Shown: in pieces, positions 16,836 through 25,870 of the stretch
How the letters are laid out: each line of letters starts with the position of its first letter
Numbering within the stretch: the stretch's first letter is position 1
From: Clostridia bacterium
GTDB lineage: Bacteria; Bacillota; Clostridia; Christensenellales; UBA1242
Assembly (NCBI GenBank): GCA_022793335.1
Contig: JAAWCQ010000004.1
Span: 212,118 to 276,117, forward strand
Direction: 5' to 3'
Length of the DNA stretch: 64,000 nt
The notes under the pieces: model-generated
Database searches by the model: none
What the model saw: only the letters and a program-made list of their open reading frames with translations
Told to the model about the DNA's origin: nothing
Made by a program: the position numbers and the translations under genes

Positions 16836-17692
16836 TATTTAACCTCTTTGACAATTCGACTTCCAGCTGCTATTTTATTGCCTTCCGTTATTTTTGAGTC
16901 TTTAATATATGAAGCTTGAACGCTGCAATTATTCAAAATTATGCTGTTTTCAATAATATTTCCACTTTCAAGAATTGTTCCACTTGAAATAACGCTCTCG
17001 CCTTTTATTATGTTGTTTGGATAAATGACAACCCCGCCATCAATTTCCGCATCAGCATCAATAAAAACAGTGTTTTTGCCAAAAATTGTAACACCGTTTT
17101 TGACATGATAATTTAATATGCGTTCATTAAGAGTTTCATAAGCATAAGCAAGCTTACTTGCACTATCACAGAGAAGCAACGAGCCTATATCCAAGCCACC
17201 AGCCGAGCTTGTAATAAAGTTTGGATTATTTTTCAAAAAATCATTTTTGACAATAAAACCTCTGGTAAGCTGCAAAAAGTTCATGCTTTTTGAAGCAAAA
17301 TAATCCATAATTGAGAAGAATGCAGCTTTGTCAAGCAGAGGCGTATCTGAATAAAATACTGCAATGTATTTTTTGTCAGTAGTTATATTTCTCACCCTGC
17401 TTATAATATCCTCGCAATCATCAAGCACAACCTGCTGGCAACAAGAGCCTGCAAGAAGCACCCAATCAAGCATTGACTTTCCACAAAGCAAAAGCGACGA
17501 AAAATCTTTTGCTATCTCTTTATTTTCGGCCTTGACAGCAACAAATAAGACCTCATTTTGAATGTAATCATGATTTAGAGGTTTAATTAAATTTTCTGTA
17601 ATTGTAATGCTTTCTTCTTTTTCTTCAAGTCCATCAAAATCAAAGGCTATTTGATTTTCGAGAACGATTGTATCAAGTTCTATTTTTTCCAT
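16835..17692 (-). CDS. Truncated GlmU-like protein
   Basis: GlmU normally makes UDP-GlcNAc with an N-terminal pyrophosphorylase and C-terminal acetyltransferase. This 285-residue protein keeps the middle of that plan: YSDTPLLDKAAFFSIMDYF matches the GDTPLL region, LNERILNYHVKNGVTI and FIDADAEIDGGVVIYPNNIIKG match the linker and first left-handed beta-helix coils. It lacks the N-terminal GxGTRM nucleotide loop and stops before the acetyltransferase site. Location before pth and mfd is where Bacillota carry glmU. The ATG at 17692 is preferred over one 16 codons upstream. It is probably not an active GlmU; a regulatory or scaffold role is inference. Confidence 0.7.
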   Translation of the reverse strand: MEKIELDTIVLENQIAFDFDGLEEKEESITITENLIKPLNHDYIQNEVLFVAVKAENKEIAKDFSSLLLCGKSMLDWVLLAGSCCQQVVLDDCEDIISRVRNITTDKKYIAVFYSDTPLLDKAAFFSIMDYFASKSMNFLQLTRGFIVKNDFLKNNPNFITSSAGGLDIGSLLLCDSASKLAYAYETLNERILNYHVKNGVTIFGKNTVFIDADAEIDGGVVIYPNNIIKGESVISSGTILESGNIIENSIILNNCSVQASYIKDSKITEGNKIAAGSRIVKEVK

Positions 17693-17824
17693 ACACTTAA
17701 TTATATATTTCTTAAAAATATTTGTCAACAAATTTGGCAAAAACTAAAATAATATAAAAAAACATTTAAAATCATTTTTGTATTTTTTATTTTTATGGTA
17801 ATATAAACTAAAGTGAGGTCTTAA

Positions 17825-18913
17825 ATGAGTGTAAAAAAGCTTAAATTTACAGTTATTTTGTCATTATTGCTTCTTGCAGTGATATTATTTGCAAGCATTC
17901 CTCTTTCACAAAACTCAGTTTTGTCAAGTGCTCAGTCAGATGAGCATTTCACAATTGAAATCTATGGAAGAGATGGCTCACGCATACTTGAAGGCTCATC
18001 TGTGCCTTACAATAATGGCGCTGGCTATGTATTCAAATGGCAAGATGCAAATAAATTCACCTTCAACATAAATCCAGAAGGGCTTAATGTAAAACCAAAG
18101 CATGACGCAAACAATACACCTTTTTATAATGTTTCAATAAATATCAACTATTTAAGAAATTATAGAGAAAACCAAAATTTATGGAATTCACCCTCTCGCT
18201 ATACCTTTGAAAACTTGGCACAATACTCAATTGTCAAACGCGGCGAAAACAGCTTAAACGAGCTTGTCAATTATAAACCTGAATTTTTGATTGATGAAGG
18301 TATTACAAGCACGACTACTACTGGAATAAACGCTGCTGCAAAAGAATGGGGAGTTTATCAATTCACCCTTTCAATAGACGGTGCAACTAAATTGACAATC
18401 GACTCGGATTATATTATCATAGAGCCAACAAGAGATATCTTTGAAGCTCCAAAAGCTAAAATGACTATTACAAGCAGTGAAACTTCTCTTAGAGATGCCT
18501 ACCTGTTCACTCTTGAAAATGAAGAAGCTTACAGATATATTGACTCAACAAAGCTCACCTGGTATGCAAAAGGCACAGCCACTGACGGCACAAAATATGC
18601 TCTTGTTCAAATGGATGTAGGCGTTGGCGAATGCAATGACTGCACTGCAGCCCTTTATGACAACGAAAAGTTGCGCACAGGGCTTAACTTCATCTTTGAA
18701 GACCAAGGGAAATATGGCCAATGGGAAATTTGGTGCATATATAAACCAGAGGGTGCGAGTGCTGAACAAATGAGCAATCGCATCGAAATCGAAACTAAAA
18801 AACAAGTTAGTTATGATTATCTTTATTGGCTTATAGCAGTTGCTGCTATTGTTGCAATTGGTGTAACACTCGGCATAAGCATCTATAAAAACAAGCGAGA
18901 AAAAGTATATTAA
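17825..18913 (+). CDS. Type I membrane surface protein, unknown
   Basis: A 362-residue protein with a signal peptide (about 1-38, hydrophobic core LSLLLLAVILFASIPL), a beta-rich extracellular region, and one C-terminal transmembrane helix (about 333-355) followed by a short basic tail. A CNDC pair sits near residue 275. The ectodomain reads like repeated immunoglobulin-type strands, but no family is recognised. The SD is GTGAGG. Monocistronic with its own terminator; divergent from the glmU-like operon. Confidence 0.65.
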   Translation: MSVKKLKFTVILSLLLLAVILFASIPLSQNSVLSSAQSDEHFTIEIYGRDGSRILEGSSVPYNNGAGYVFKWQDANKFTFNINPEGLNVKPKHDANNTPFYNVSININYLRNYRENQNLWNSPSRYTFENLAQYSIVKRGENSLNELVNYKPEFLIDEGITSTTTTGINAAAKEWGVYQFTLSIDGATKLTIDSDYIIIEPTRDIFEAPKAKMTITSSETSLRDAYLFTLENEEAYRYIDSTKLTWYAKGTATDGTKYALVQMDVGVGECNDCTAALYDNEKLRTGLNFIFEDQGKYGQWEIWCIYKPEGASAEQMSNRIEIETKKQVSYDYLYWLIAVAAIVAIGVTLGISIYKNKREKVY

Positions 18914-18920
18914 AATCAAA

Positions 18921-18955
18921 AATGCTTTACATTAAAAGTTTGTAAAGCATTTTTT
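18921..18955. terminator. Terminator after surface-protein gene
   Basis: AATGCTTTAC (18921-18930) pairs with GTAAAGCAT (18942-18950) before a T run. It also lies downstream of the leftward DUF4363 gene. Confidence 0.8.
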
Positions 18956-18976
18956 ATATTTAAATTTTGTCAGCAC

Positions 18977-19372
18977 TTAAAGCACATTATGGAGATTTGC
19001 ACCCATAAAATGCAAATAACCATGACAATACATTTTTATCGACTCCACTGACACCCTGAAAGCTTCAACATCATCAGCAGCGATATATTGCTTAAGTTTT
19101 GCAATCTCCTGCCCTATCTCTTGGATATTTTTATGATGCACTAAAAAGCATAGATTAGACTCATCAGTTTTCCAGTTGTCATCAAGGTTGTCAACAGCTA
19201 AGACTAGCGTGGTAGTTTTCAAAGTTTTATCTCTTTCAACAATTTGTTCTATTTGAAGACATCTATCTTGAATATCGCTTAAAGAAGAGGAAACGACATA
19301 TTCTTCTGCAACGCAAATTCCAATAAGAAGAAGCACAATCAAAATCAAATTTACAATATGCCAAACTTTCAT
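18977..19372 (-). CDS. DUF4363 family protein
   Basis: A 131-residue protein with one N-terminal transmembrane helix (about 6-24) and a helical extracytoplasmic part of DUF4363 type (ending VSVESIKMYCHGYLHFMGANL). Its ATG overlaps the stop of the DUF421 gene by four bases, a coupling typical of this pair in Clostridia. Function unknown; probably a partner of the DUF421 protein. Confidence 0.75.
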   Translation of the reverse strand: MKVWHIVNLILIVLLLIGICVAEEYVVSSSLSDIQDRCLQIEQIVERDKTLKTTTLVLAVDNLDDNWKTDESNLCFLVHHKNIQEIGQEIAKLKQYIAADDVEAFRVSVESIKMYCHGYLHFMGANLHNVL

Positions 19373-20085
19373 GCGCTTGCAAGCTCCTTTGTTTGAAAGG
19401 ATTTGCCTTCGTCATCCATCATTTGAATATAGCCGTTTCCTGACTGATCAACAGTGAGAATTAAGACCTTTTTAAGCCCTCCTTTCCCACCATTTTCAGC
19501 CACAAGGTCAAAAACCTTTCCTTCATCAAGCCTTGCAATATTGACATTGTCTTTCATTATCTTACCTTCACTTACAAGCACGATAGGAATAAAACTTTCA
19601 TCAACATCAAGTTTTAAATCAGCATTTGTGGCAGGAGCTGCCTCTGATTTTGGCATTACACTCACCTTTCCGTTTGTTTCCATAATCGCATACTGCACCT
19701 GTGAAATACTGAAATATCCACACTCTCTTAAAGCTGCAAAAATATCATCTGTTGATAAGTTAAGCTTTTTCATTGCATTATAGTCAATTCCCTTTGGATT
19801 GATAATGATGCTTGGTTTTCCGCTGATAAGCTTGCTTAAAAACTGACTTGACTTTGTTAGAATTGTGAGAATAAAGTGCATGACTACCAAGGTCAACAGC
19901 GGCACAACCCCGTGCAAAACAGGCACTGACACTTCAGCCATTGGTATGGTCGCTAAATCTGCAATAATAAGGGTCAAAACAAGCTCAAAAGGTTGCATTT
20001 GACCAAGCTGCCTTTTTCCCATAAGTCTATACACAAAAAGAACAATAAAGTAAATTAAAATTGACCTAATAATTATTGTAAGCAT
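19369..20085 (-). CDS. DUF421 (YetF-like) membrane protein
   Basis: A 238-residue protein with three N-terminal transmembrane helices (RSILIYFIVLFVYRLMGKRQ signature, then two more) and a cytoplasmic DUF421 domain (KPSIIINPKGIDYNAMKKLNL, DDIFAALRECGYFSISQVQYAI). Relatives include Bacillus YetF and the SpoVA-associated 2Duf proteins, which influence spore resistance and germination. It follows spoVB on the same strand with 26 nt between, so the cluster is spoVB-DUF421-DUF4363. No clear SD. Confidence 0.85.
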   Translation of the reverse strand: MLTIIIRSILIYFIVLFVYRLMGKRQLGQMQPFELVLTLIIADLATIPMAEVSVPVLHGVVPLLTLVVMHFILTILTKSSQFLSKLISGKPSIIINPKGIDYNAMKKLNLSTDDIFAALRECGYFSISQVQYAIMETNGKVSVMPKSEAAPATNADLKLDVDESFIPIVLVSEGKIMKDNVNIARLDEGKVFDLVAENGGKGGLKKVLILTVDQSGNGYIQMMDDEGKSFQTKELASA

Positions 20086-20111
20086 ACTTTATTTTGTGCA
20101 TTTTTTCTCTT

Positions 20112-21659
20112 TTATACATTTTTCTTTGCCCTTTTTTTAAGTTTAAACTTAGGAAAATTAAACTTCTTTTTTGCAAAGATAACAAATGCTTTAATATCAA
20201 TAAGGTTGAATACTGCAGCAAGAAGCACAAAGCTTGTAACGCCTGTAATTCCACCAAGCGCCAAAACAAAAAACAACGGCAATATATACTCGGCAAGACT
20301 TACTACAAAAGCAGTAAGTGCAGCTGACGGAATAATCAATATAAATATTTTTAATACTTTAGGCAACAATTTCAAGTCAGCCTTCACCTTCTTTTTAAGC
20401 AGAATGAAATTCAAAAGCGCAACGATTACATAATCAATTCCCATGCCCCAAATAAGAGAGTTTATTCCAATAAACTGAGGAAGCACCCAAAGAGATATAA
20501 ACATTGCTATTCCACCAATTGCAAAGTTGATAAATGAGCGTTTCTCCATGCCAAGTGAGTTTAATAAAGCAGAGGTAATATTTGTAAGGCCAAGAGGTAT
20601 TAAAACCCAAGCTGATGCTTGAAGAAGCGTTCCACTTAAAATGTTGTCATATAAGAATAGGCCTATCTGTTCACCCATTCCAATAAAGACTGGAACAAAC
20701 ATTGCTGAAATAAAAAGTGCAAAGAATATGGAAGAGCTGACCCTCTCTTCAATATGTTTTTGATTATTTTGGGCGACTGCAGTCGAAATATCTGGCACTA
20801 ACGCTGTGGAAAGTGAGCCGATAATTGTCGAAGGAATGAAAAGAAGAGGCATAGTCATTCCAACAGCCACACCAAACATACTCATGGCTTGCGAGCTTGT
20901 ATAACCAATGCTTGTCAGCCTTGCTGGAATAATAAAGGCAATCAAAGGCTGTGCAAAAGAGCCTACAACTCGCATAAGCGTGATTGGAGTTGATTGTCTG
21001 ACCAGTTGTGAAAATTGTTCCTTTCTTCCCCGTCCAAGTTTTCCGCCATAATAGAAAAACAACAGCAGCACATATATCATTGACAAAAAGCAGGCAATAG
21101 TCATTGTCCAACCAATTCTTAAAGCATTTTCCATTGCTCCAAGTGCAGTTGAAATAACCAGAACGCCAAGCACAATCCTTACAACTTGTTCATAAAACTC
21201 AGTTACACAAAGAGCAAAGTAGTTTCCCTTTCCCCATAGCGCCCCGCGAAAAACACTGTAAACAGAGGAAAAAATCAAGCTTGGAAGCAATACCAAAAGA
21301 ATTATAAGACAACGCTCGTCCGTCAAAAAGTTTGAGAAAACCCCTCTAAACAGATAGACTATTAAACATAATAAAATTGACAAAACCAAAGAATAAATTA
21401 AAGCAACACTTACAAGTGAGCCCTCCCTCTTCTTATCTTTGCTTGCATTATATGAAGCAGTCATCCTTGAAATAATTAAAGGTAGTCCACTTGCTATAAT
21501 AGTCATCAGCACCATAAAAACTGAAGACGCAACCTGATAAAGTCCCAGCCCCTCTGCGCCAATTACGCGTGATAAAATAATTCGATAAACAAAGCCTAAT
21601 ATTCTTGTTAAAAATGAAAATACAGTAATTAAAGCAACTGTCTTAAATAAAGATTTCAT
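20112..21659 (-). CDS. spoVB: SpoVB-type polysaccharide flippase
   Basis: A 515-residue MOP-superfamily membrane protein with 14 predicted helices. The N-terminus TRILGFVYRIILSRVIGAEGLGLYQ is the SpoVB signature. SpoVB flips lipid-linked peptidoglycan precursor for the spore cortex during sporulation; other family members flip O-antigen or teichoic units. The SD is GGAGA and the ATG at 21659 gives the expected start. It leads the spoVB-DUF421-DUF4363 unit and is divergent from the small LysM gene. Confidence 0.85.
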   Translation of the reverse strand: MKSLFKTVALITVFSFLTRILGFVYRIILSRVIGAEGLGLYQVASSVFMVLMTIIASGLPLIISRMTASYNASKDKKREGSLVSVALIYSLVLSILLCLIVYLFRGVFSNFLTDERCLIILLVLLPSLIFSSVYSVFRGALWGKGNYFALCVTEFYEQVVRIVLGVLVISTALGAMENALRIGWTMTIACFLSMIYVLLLFFYYGGKLGRGRKEQFSQLVRQSTPITLMRVVGSFAQPLIAFIIPARLTSIGYTSSQAMSMFGVAVGMTMPLLFIPSTIIGSLSTALVPDISTAVAQNNQKHIEERVSSSIFFALFISAMFVPVFIGMGEQIGLFLYDNILSGTLLQASAWVLIPLGLTNITSALLNSLGMEKRSFINFAIGGIAMFISLWVLPQFIGINSLIWGMGIDYVIVALLNFILLKKKVKADLKLLPKVLKIFILIIPSAALTAFVVSLAEYILPLFFVLALGGITGVTSFVLLAAVFNLIDIKAFVIFAKKKFNFPKFKLKKRAKKNV

Positions 21660-21718
21660 ACTCTCTCCACATATAACTTATTAAAGAAGAATACAATTTA
21701 ATACTAAAGGAGGAAAGT

Positions 21719-21877
21719 TTGAAAAAAGAATTTAACAACATCTATATCGCACAAGAGAATGACAGTATTGACACGATTGCAAAAAAATATAACATAAGCC
21801 CTATAAAAATATTGATAGAAAACTCACTTACACCTGCCATGATTAAAAAAGGCGTATATTTAATTATTAAAACATAA
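21719..21877 (+). CDS. Mini-protein consisting of a single LysM domain
   Basis: A 52-residue protein starting with TTG at 21719, five nt after a perfect AAAGGAGG (21706-21713). The whole product is one LysM motif: YIAQENDSIDTIAKKY, then NISPIKILIENSL, then IKKGVYLIIKT. LysM binds peptidoglycan or chitin sugars. There is no signal peptide or membrane segment, so it is cytoplasmic or, in a sporulating cell, could act in the mother cell on the forming coat; the latter is inference. The gene is easily missed because of its size and TTG start. A terminator follows. Confidence 0.8.
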   Translation: MKKEFNNIYIAQENDSIDTIAKKYNISPIKILIENSLTPAMIKKGVYLIIKT

Positions 21878-21922
21878 CATAATACCTTGTTTTTATTGAA
21901 AAAGTTGTTTTAATTTAAAAAG

Positions 21923-21950
21923 CTAGTATGCGATGCATACTAGTCTTGTT
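21923..21950. terminator. Terminator between LysM gene and TVP38 gene
   Basis: CTAGTATGC (21923-21931), loop GAT, GCATACTAG (21935-21943), then TCTTGTTTTATTTT. It serves the LysM gene and possibly the convergent gene. Confidence 0.8.
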
Positions 21951-22679
21951 TTATTTTAATTTTTTGTTTAATTTAAGCTTTTTAAAAAAATTGTTTATAA
22001 ATTCTTCTATCTTTTTATTATATTTTGTTGAGAGATAAAGAAGCGTGACTGACACGACAATTATCACCGCCCAGACAATAAGTCCCCAGCCATGATATGG
22101 AATAACCTCCCCGCTTGAAAGATAACTTACAAGAAAAATACTTATAGGCCTTGTGACAAATTGAGTGGTCATAAAAAATGTCCAGCTCATATCAGTCAAA
22201 CCTGCCACCATACATAAAACATCATCAGGGAAGAATGGCAACAGCATCATAAGCACAAAAGAGTATTTGCAGTTTGAGAGATAGTTTCTGCATTTTTTCT
22301 CCATATCTTTTCCGACCATAAACACAACAAGCTTTTTGCCAAAAACTCGTCCTAGAAAGAATGCAAAGGCACTTCCAAGCAAAATTCCTGCAATTGACAA
22401 AAGCCCTGCCTCAAAAGGTCCATAAATTATACTTCCTGCGATAATAAGAATTGGAGATGGAATTGGAATGAAGGTCACCTGCAAAAATTGCAAAAATACG
22501 AAAGTCGACCTGCCCCAAAAGCCCAACTCCAGTATAAGCGCTTGAAGCTTTTCAACAGAATTAAACTTTTCCCAAAGGCCAGTTATGTTCAATATAAAAT
22601 AACCAAGGCCAAGCAATGCCCCTAAAATAAGGCATACCAGCACAATCCTAAAAACTTTTTTGGTCAAAGACAATTCCAT
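21951..22679 (-). CDS. TVP38/TMEM64 family membrane protein
   Basis: A 242-residue polytopic protein of the VTT/DedA-related family, with the signature FIPIPSPILIIAGSIIYGPFEA and LGSAFAFFLGRVFGKKL, and about six helices. Bacterial members are linked to lipid scrambling or undecaprenyl-phosphate handling. The ATG at 22679 was chosen because the perfect -10 box TATAAT ends 6 nt before it; earlier in-frame codons fall across that box. No SD is present, so it is a further leaderless candidate, although its -35 region is poor. Confidence 0.8.
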   Translation of the reverse strand: MELSLTKKVFRIVLVCLILGALLGLGYFILNITGLWEKFNSVEKLQALILELGFWGRSTFVFLQFLQVTFIPIPSPILIIAGSIIYGPFEAGLLSIAGILLGSAFAFFLGRVFGKKLVVFMVGKDMEKKCRNYLSNCKYSFVLMMLLPFFPDDVLCMVAGLTDMSWTFFMTTQFVTRPISIFLVSYLSSGEVIPYHGWGLIVWAVIIVVSVTLLYLSTKYNKKIEEFINNFFKKLKLNKKLK

Positions 22680-22824
22680 GTTTTTATTATAAATTAAATC
22701 ATGCTTAAATATTCTCTTAAAATAAAATTTCAAAAGTATATTTTCACCTTTTGTACAAACAATAAAAGAAATTGAAAATTATCTATATCAAGGATAAAAT
22801 TAAAGTTTTAAATGGAGGCTTAAA

Positions 22825-24339
22825 TTGAAAAACAAAGAAAAAACTGCCGTGAAAAAATCAAAAGCATCACTTATTTGGCTTTTAGTAGTTGCCTTTATTG
22901 CTGTAAGTCTTTTGCTGTTTTGTCAGTTTTATTTTGGAGATGCAATAAGCAGCAAAACCACCTTTTATTCAAACACACATATAAACGGCATTGATGTTTC
23001 TGGCATGACCAAAAGTGAAGCCAATAATTTGCTTACAAACGCCCTATCTGACAACAAAAACAATATCAGCATTACTTTAAAAGATGATGACAAAACATGG
23101 AAAATTGAAGGCAGCGAGCTTGGCTATATTGGCAATATAGAGCCCACACTTGAAGAGGTGCTCTCTTATGGGCATGGTGGAAATATATTTACAAAAAAGA
23201 AGGTCGAAAATGATATCAAGAAAAATGGCCTGTTTGTCAATGTTCCATTTGAAGATATCTATGGCGGAATGGAAGATTCTCTTGAAAAAATTATAAGCGA
23301 GGTTGAAGTTGCACCAAAAAGCGCAAACATAAACTTTGACCCAAGCTCACAAACCATGTTTACACAAGGAAACTTAACTGCAGGCAGAATTGTCGATAGA
23401 GACGCTCTCAAAAACAAACTATCATCTATGCTTGCAACTGGCGAATTTGAAACAATCGAAATTCCCTTCATTGAAGTGCTTCCGCAAGATAATCTGGATA
23501 GTTTTATCGAAAACATAAGCCTTCGTGCAAGTTTTTCAACCGATTATTCCTCTTCATCTAGTGACAGAAAATCAAATGTCAAACTTGCTTTATCACAATT
23601 TAACGGAATGATTGTTGAGCCTGGTGAAGAAATTTCTTTTAATAAAGTCACAGGTGCAAGAACAAAAGAAAATGGCTATAAAACAGCCAAAATAATCATT
23701 GGCGGAAAATATGTCGATGGTGTAGGCGGTGGCGTATGCCAGGCATCTACCACCCTATACAATGCCCTCATTCGTGCCGACCTTGAAATTCTTCAAGTAA
23801 ATCATCATACCCTTCCTGCTTCTTATGTTCCACTTTCCTTTGACGCAATGGTAAGCGAAGGCTATGCCGACCTGCGTTTTAAGAACAACACTCCTGTGCC
23901 AATCTTTATCAAAACCATTTGCACAGCCTCAACTGCAACTGTTGAAATTTATGGTCAGCCACTTGAAGATGGCGTGACAATCAAAACCAAAGCAGTGCTT
24001 GTCAAAGTGCTTGCACATGGCGGAGATGACATTATAACCGATTATAAAGGTGAATATGAAGATAAAGTGCTTTATAAAGGTGAATATTACAGACTTAAAT
24101 TCCCACAAGAAGGCTATGAGTCAAAAGGCTTTATTGAATATTACAAAGATGGTGAAAAAATCAGCGAAAAAGAAATTCGACATGACAAATATCAGGCTCA
24201 AAATGGAATTATTGTTGAAGGCTGTTGGTCTCTTGAAGATGGAATGACCATTCCAAGCAATTCTGTAAGGTATATCCCACCTCAAAAAGTCAATAAAGAT
24301 ACTGAAAAAAATGCTAAAGCAAGATGGCATTTGGATTAA
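22825..24339 (+). CDS. VanW family protein with peptidoglycan-binding-type domains
   Basis: A 504-residue cell-envelope protein. One N-terminal transmembrane helix (about 16-36) is followed by PG_binding_4-type repeats (HINGIDVSGMTKSEANNLL) and a VanW domain (about 255-385: KLALSQFNGMIVEPGEEISFNK, GGGVCQASTTLYNAL). Although named after the vancomycin cluster, VanW proteins are widespread in spore formers and their activity is unknown. The start is TTG at 22825 with the SD GGAGG. No van genes are nearby, so resistance should not be inferred. Confidence 0.9.
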   Translation: MKNKEKTAVKKSKASLIWLLVVAFIAVSLLLFCQFYFGDAISSKTTFYSNTHINGIDVSGMTKSEANNLLTNALSDNKNNISITLKDDDKTWKIEGSELGYIGNIEPTLEEVLSYGHGGNIFTKKKVENDIKKNGLFVNVPFEDIYGGMEDSLEKIISEVEVAPKSANINFDPSSQTMFTQGNLTAGRIVDRDALKNKLSSMLATGEFETIEIPFIEVLPQDNLDSFIENISLRASFSTDYSSSSSDRKSNVKLALSQFNGMIVEPGEEISFNKVTGARTKENGYKTAKIIIGGKYVDGVGGGVCQASTTLYNALIRADLEILQVNHHTLPASYVPLSFDAMVSEGYADLRFKNNTPVPIFIKTICTASTATVEIYGQPLEDGVTIKTKAVLVKVLAHGGDDIITDYKGEYEDKVLYKGEYYRLKFPQEGYESKGFIEYYKDGEKISEKEIRHDKYQAQNGIIVEGCWSLEDGMTIPSNSVRYIPPQKVNKDTEKNAKARWHLD

Positions 24340-24393
24340 GCAGCTTTATTTAGTTTGTTGAAAAAAAATTATCAAAAAATAACAAAATAATAA

Positions 24394-24421
24394 AAAATAC
24401 TGGGCAAAGCCAGTATTTTTT
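24394..24421. terminator. Convergent terminator between vanW and cca
   Basis: AAAATACTGG pairs with CCAGTATTTTTT around the loop GCAAAG, with A and T flanks on each side. Confidence 0.85.
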
Positions 24422-24424
24422 GGT

Positions 24425-25666
24425 TTAAAGATATTTCAATTTTTGTTCTACAGCTTGAATAAGCTCTTCCTTTTCATTTGACAATTTTCCATCAAAAACA
24501 TCACTTAACAGGCTTTCTAAAATTGGGTTATAACGATTTGGTTTCACTGTTGGATAATGTTTCTTAATATCATCACCGCTTATTTTAAGCTCTTTTACAT
24601 TCATAATAAGACGATGCGAAATAATGTATTTATAGAAGAATTGATATTTATTTGCAAGGTATTTTGATTTATGAATTAAAAGCAGATAAATCTGAGGGAA
24701 ATTGTTGAAATATTTGAAAAAGTATGGTTTATTTTGCTGTCTATTTAAAGCTTCATAATAGCCTGAAAGAATGTTTATGTAGTTTTCAGCCATTTTTTTG
24801 CTCAATCCAAAAGAGTCAGACAAAATTAAATTAAGATAATAAGAAATTGATATTGGGTTTACATTATCAATAAGGTCAATTAAAAAGCCTTGTGATTTGT
24901 GGCTTACCTTCTTGACCATTTTAAATTTCAGCCTTTGCTGGTCAATTCCAAATACCTGCCAAAGCCCTCCTTTATTGAAATAATTCAATGCCTTCATATA
25001 GGCTCTTGGTTTTGACAGACCTTTATATTTGTTTGGACTATGCAAGATTTTAGTAATTTCATAAACTAGGCGTTCTCCAGAAATATCCCGAAGATTTTCT
25101 TTGTGCCTGAAAGCACTTTCCAGTGTTTCTCTTTCTATTTTGAAATTAAGCTCACATTGAAATCTAAACAGTCTTAAAATACGCACACCGTCGTGGCAAA
25201 AGACTTCATCTGGAGTTTCAACTGTTCTTAAAATCCTCTTTTTGACATCTTCTTGACCATTATAGAAATCTACAATTTTATCATTTTTTATATCATAATA
25301 AATTGCATTGCAGGTAAAATCTCTTCTTTTTGCGTCTTCTTCTACCGATTGAATAAATTCAACGCTCTCAGGGCTGTGCTGTCCACTGTTCTCTGGATAA
25401 AAATCCCTTCTGAAAGTGGTATATTCATATATTTCTTCACCGCGTTTTATTGTTGCAGTGCCAAGTATTTTACTTTTTACTTTAAATTCAAATTCGCTTC
25501 CCTTTAAAAGCTTTTCAACCTTATCGAGAGTAAGGCTTGAACAAATATCAACATCATCATTCTTCACACCCAGAAGTTGATTTCGCACAAACCCTCCAAC
25601 GACATAAAGCTCTGTTGGAAAAAGTGACGCAAGCCTATTTAATGGTTGTGATATCTTTATTTGCAT
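24425..25666 (-). CDS. cca: CCA-adding tRNA nucleotidyltransferase
   Basis: Adds or repairs the 3' CCA of tRNAs. The 413-residue class II nucleotidyltransferase has GGFVRNQLLG, the metal-binding DVD (DDVDIC), the RRDFTCNAIYYD motif and the ERL-type motif region RILRLFRFQCEL. The C-terminal half is less typical and lacks an HD domain. The ATG follows AAGGGGAA. A promoter with TTGACA and TAATAT (25712-25684) reads leftward and is interleaved with the ATPase promoter. The poly(A) polymerase alternative is unlikely outside Proteobacteria. Confidence 0.9.
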   Translation of the reverse strand: MQIKISQPLNRLASLFPTELYVVGGFVRNQLLGVKNDDVDICSSLTLDKVEKLLKGSEFEFKVKSKILGTATIKRGEEIYEYTTFRRDFYPENSGQHSPESVEFIQSVEEDAKRRDFTCNAIYYDIKNDKIVDFYNGQEDVKKRILRTVETPDEVFCHDGVRILRLFRFQCELNFKIERETLESAFRHKENLRDISGERLVYEITKILHSPNKYKGLSKPRAYMKALNYFNKGGLWQVFGIDQQRLKFKMVKKVSHKSQGFLIDLIDNVNPISISYYLNLILSDSFGLSKKMAENYINILSGYYEALNRQQNKPYFFKYFNNFPQIYLLLIHKSKYLANKYQFFYKYIISHRLIMNVKELKISGDDIKKHYPTVKPNRYNPILESLLSDVFDGKLSNEKEELIQAVEQKLKYL

Positions 25667-25683
25667 AATTCCCCTTTTTTATT

Positions 25684-25712
25684 ATATTACTTTTTTTTAA
25701 ATACAATGTCAA
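25684..25712 (-). promoter_or_regulatory. cca promoter
   Basis: On the minus strand TTGACA (25712-25707), 17-nt spacer, TAATAT (25689-25684). Confidence 0.6.
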
Positions 25713-25729
25713 TTCAATTTATAATAATG

Positions 25730-25759
25730 TTGACTTTACAATCAAATTTGTTGTATAAT
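25730..25759 (+). promoter_or_regulatory. P-type ATPase promoter with long leader
   Basis: TTGACT (25730-25735), 18-nt spacer, TATAAT (25754-25759). The leader to the ATG is about 105 nt and AT-rich; no known riboswitch pattern was recognised in it. Confidence 0.65.
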
Positions 25760-25870
25760 GGCTAAAGATGCTATGTCTATATAGAAAAACTAAACCAAAG
25801 CTAAAATATCAAACAAAAAAATCGATTTTAAGAATTAAAGTTTGAGTTGCAATAGTAAAATAGTAAAGGT

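Noticed and set aside
22825-24339. Vancomycin resistance by VanW
   Set aside because: No vanA/H/X or regulators nearby; VanW domains are widespread in spore formers without resistance.
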